Assembly: GCA_905221605.1 (NCBI GenBank)
Contig: CAJNDS010002035.1
Location: 624,500 to 688,499, forward strand
From: Symbiodinium natans
Taxonomy: Eukaryota > Sar > Dinophyceae > Suessiales > Symbiodiniaceae
Length of the DNA stretch: 64,000 nucleotides
Reading direction: 5' to 3'
This document shows, piece after piece, positions 53,201 through 56,200 of this stretch; positions within the stretch are counted from its first letter, which is position 1; each line of letters starts with the position of its first letter. The notes beneath the pieces were generated by a model. It was not told the origin of the DNA and searched no databases. It worked only from the letters and a program-made list of their open reading frames with translations. Made by a program: the position numbers and the translations under genes.

Positions 53201-56200
53201 CACGGAGGAAGTGGCCCAGAATCGAATGCAGGGCCCGTTCACGGCCCCATCAAGTTGGCCGCGGCAGACAGTCGCAGTGCCTGACCGAGAAGGGTTCACA
53301 CACTGCCGGCCATTGCTGGACACTCAGCCTCGTGTAGCGGGGGCGTTCTCGGTAGTACAAATGGGTAGTGATGGGCGGCGCAAGGTCAGGAGATGCGAGG
53401 GTTATCGCCGTAGTCATCATAATTCAACAATAAAGGCGCTAGACGTGCCGGCGCATGACACGGTGGACACATACGTGCAGCTGATCCGTTTCCTGCGCGG
53501 GCTCGGACTGCGATGCACCATCTGGTGCCAGGATCTTTGGGCCGCATACCGGCAATACCCAGTGGCCAGACCGGATGAGGCGTATGTGTTGCTGCAATTG
53601 CCACATGGACCTAGCCTGTGGCGGCATTCGGTGCTCCCTTTTGGCAGCAGTTCCTCTGTTTGGTGCTTCAACCGCTGCACGGACGCGTTGCTTTTCCTGG
53701 GCCGGTGCTTGCTACTGTGCTTGGTGCTGCGTTTTGTGGATGATATCGGGTCTCCTGACGCGGAGTGGAGTGCCAACAGTAGTTTCTCGGCTTTCAGCGA
53801 GCTTTGTGAATTGTTGGGTTTGCGGTTGAAACCTTCTAAAGCCCAACCCCCGAGCAACGTGCAGAAGTTGTTAGGGGTGACCATTTCCGTGAAGGAAGAA
53901 GGTATTGTCCTTGAACCCACGCCGCAAAGGATACAGAAGGTTAGGGCTGCGTTGCAACAGGCGCTGGCGTCTGACAGTCTGACTCCCGAAGAGGCGGCTC
54001 GCATCACGGGCAAGATCAACTTCCTGAATACCACCATGTTCGGGCAATTGGGTGCATCGGCCATGCAACCACTTTACGCCAGAGCAAGAGACTGCCGGGG
54101 AGATTCGAGTCATAGTCTCAATGGGGCGTTGAGGAGCGCGTTGACCACTCTGAACGCTATTCTCGCCAATCCAGTCCCCAGGGTCATCCCATATGGCGAT
54201 GGAGCGCCAGCGCAGATTGTGTTGTATGCAGATGCCTTTTTCGAGCTGGGAGACTCTTCCTTTGGGCTGGCAGACAATCCGCCGGAGCATTGGTCCACTT
54301 CTCGTTGCCGATATTATCGAAATGGTCTGGGATTCGTTTTGCGCACTCCGCAGGGAGTGCGTTGCACACACACTTCGGTGCCAGCGTACGTGCTTTCTTT
54401 GTTTTCATCTAGAAGGGCTTATATTTATGCTCTGGAAATCTTAGCGCAGCTTCTGGGTGTCTTGACCAGCTTGGATGTAGTGCGCGGCCGCTGGATTGGT
54501 TTCATTGACAACACCGCAGGCAGGGCGGCTTTGAACAGAGGATATGGGCGAGACCCGGCCATCAACCACCTATTAGCATTCTTCTGGGCCTTCGCATCAA
54601 GAGTGCAGTGGAGCCCACATTTTGAATGGGTGCCGAGCGAGCTAAACGTATCTGACCCGATTTCGCGAGGGGATTGGGAGTTGGCCTCACGCGGAGGCTG
54701 GAGCAAGCTAGACTCTCCTTTGGAGCCCTTGTGGCGCATATTCGCCAAGGTCGCAGGGGACTTGCGCTACGCGGTCGGTCAGGCCGTGGATGATGTGGTG
54801 GCCCTTCAGTGGAGTTTTCAGATTTGAGCGATTCTCCTATGACCCGCCACGGGGTGGGGATGGGGCTGTGCCGGGTGGCGGTCAGACTGCACAGCCCGAA
54901 GTCCCTCACCCGTGAGCCGAGAAGGCGAATGCGAATCCACGTGAGCTTCACCCGAGATTCAAGCACACCACAGCTCCGTGGGATGGTGAAGACAAAGCAT
55001 CGTAGTCATTCTTGCATTCAAGAGCATGCCGAGTCACGTGTCGTGTTGGCACAGAATGTGCGAAGTGACATGACACGAGGCAGGGTCTGCACGCTGTAGC
55101 CGTGCAGGCCCGAGCATAGCATTTTCGAACACCCTCCCACCACTCCCAAGGAGTAACGTTAAGGGGGTGCCACGTGGCATTCCACGGCTCTCCGGGTGGC
55201 GGTCAGACTGCACAGCCCGAAGTCCCTCACCCGTGAGCCGAGAAGGCGAATGCGAATCCACGTGAGCTTCACCCGAGATTCAAGCACACCACAGCTCCGT
55301 GGGATGGTGAAGACAAAGCATCGTAGTCATTCTTGCATTCAAGAGCATGCCGAGTCACATGTCTTGGTTAATAAGTACCGTGAACTTCCAAGTACGCGTC
55401 ACCATGTCCGCATTTGCGGACCTACGGCGTCAGGAGTTCAAGCTGTAGAGACTGTAGAGGGCAGAGAATCGGGGAGTGGGATGTGCAGAGGGTGTTGGTC
55501 AGATGTCGTACATTTAGTTGCCTGCGATTTGCTGTGTAAAGCCCGGCGCTCAAATTGATGCTCAGGAAGATGGCGAGGCCCTGCTGCAGCTTGTTTTTGC
55601 TTAGGGTTTAGGTTTAGGGTGAAGGGTGTAGGGTTTAGGGTTAGTCTGGCACTCAATCTGTCACATTTCTGTTCGCCTGTGCTTGTGGGGCTCTGTGGAC
55701 TTAGGTTTTTTCCCCCAAGCCGTGGTCACATATGGGCATTTCCGAAAAGAGGGTCCGTCTCTAGCATACCCCCAACACACCATATGGGAGACTTGGTAGA
55801 TGGATGCGGGCCAGGTAAACCCGAAACCCTAGACTCTGAAGGGTTGCGAGTTCCGAGCTTGCGACGGGCACGGTGGCCAAGCTGGTTTAGGGATTAGGGT
55901 TTCGGGTTTGGGGTTTGGGGTTTAGGGTTTATTCGCGTGCCATCAGAAATGCTAGGACCTTGGAGTAGCCTTCCCTTGTGAGGTTTAAGAGGACTTTGTT
56001 TTGTTCAGCGGGTTTTAGGGCCAACCTCGGACATGTTTGCTTTCTGGCACTCGGAGAATTCATGGAGGCGGTTTGTATCGAGCGTCTAAGAGGGCCCGCA
56101 CATGGTGCAGGTGCATAAGGAAGGTTTAGGGTTTAGGGCTGCACTCCCCCCCCCCCCCCCAAATCTATCCATAGCAGCGTGGCATGATGCCAACCTGTCT

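Larger units (their letters stand above)
47318..55363 (+). mobile_element. Tyrosine-recombinase retroelement (PAT/Ngaro-like ends) with a C5 methyltransferase
   Basis: 8,046 bp in the host-gene orientation, wholly inside the SulP intron 47192-56384. Termini are split direct repeats: A1 (47318-47406), B1 (54871-55042), A2 (55043-55131), B2 (55192-55363); B1 and A2 abut exactly. Gene order is tyrosine recombinase, gag-like protein, then a cytosine-5 DNA methyltransferase-reverse transcriptase-RNase H polyprotein. No target duplication, as expected for recombinase-mediated insertion. The 89-bp A copies are identical and the 172-bp B copies differ at one position, so insertion was recent, yet the recombinase has a frame break. 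Typical PAT/Ngaro/DIRS elements place the recombinase 3'; here it is 5'. Confidence 0.9.

Noticed and set aside
47318-55363. LTR retrotransposon interpretation of the repeated ends
   Set aside because: The repeats are arranged A1...B1A2..B2 rather than as two equal terminal copies; there is no integrase or aspartic protease motif, and a tyrosine recombinase is present.
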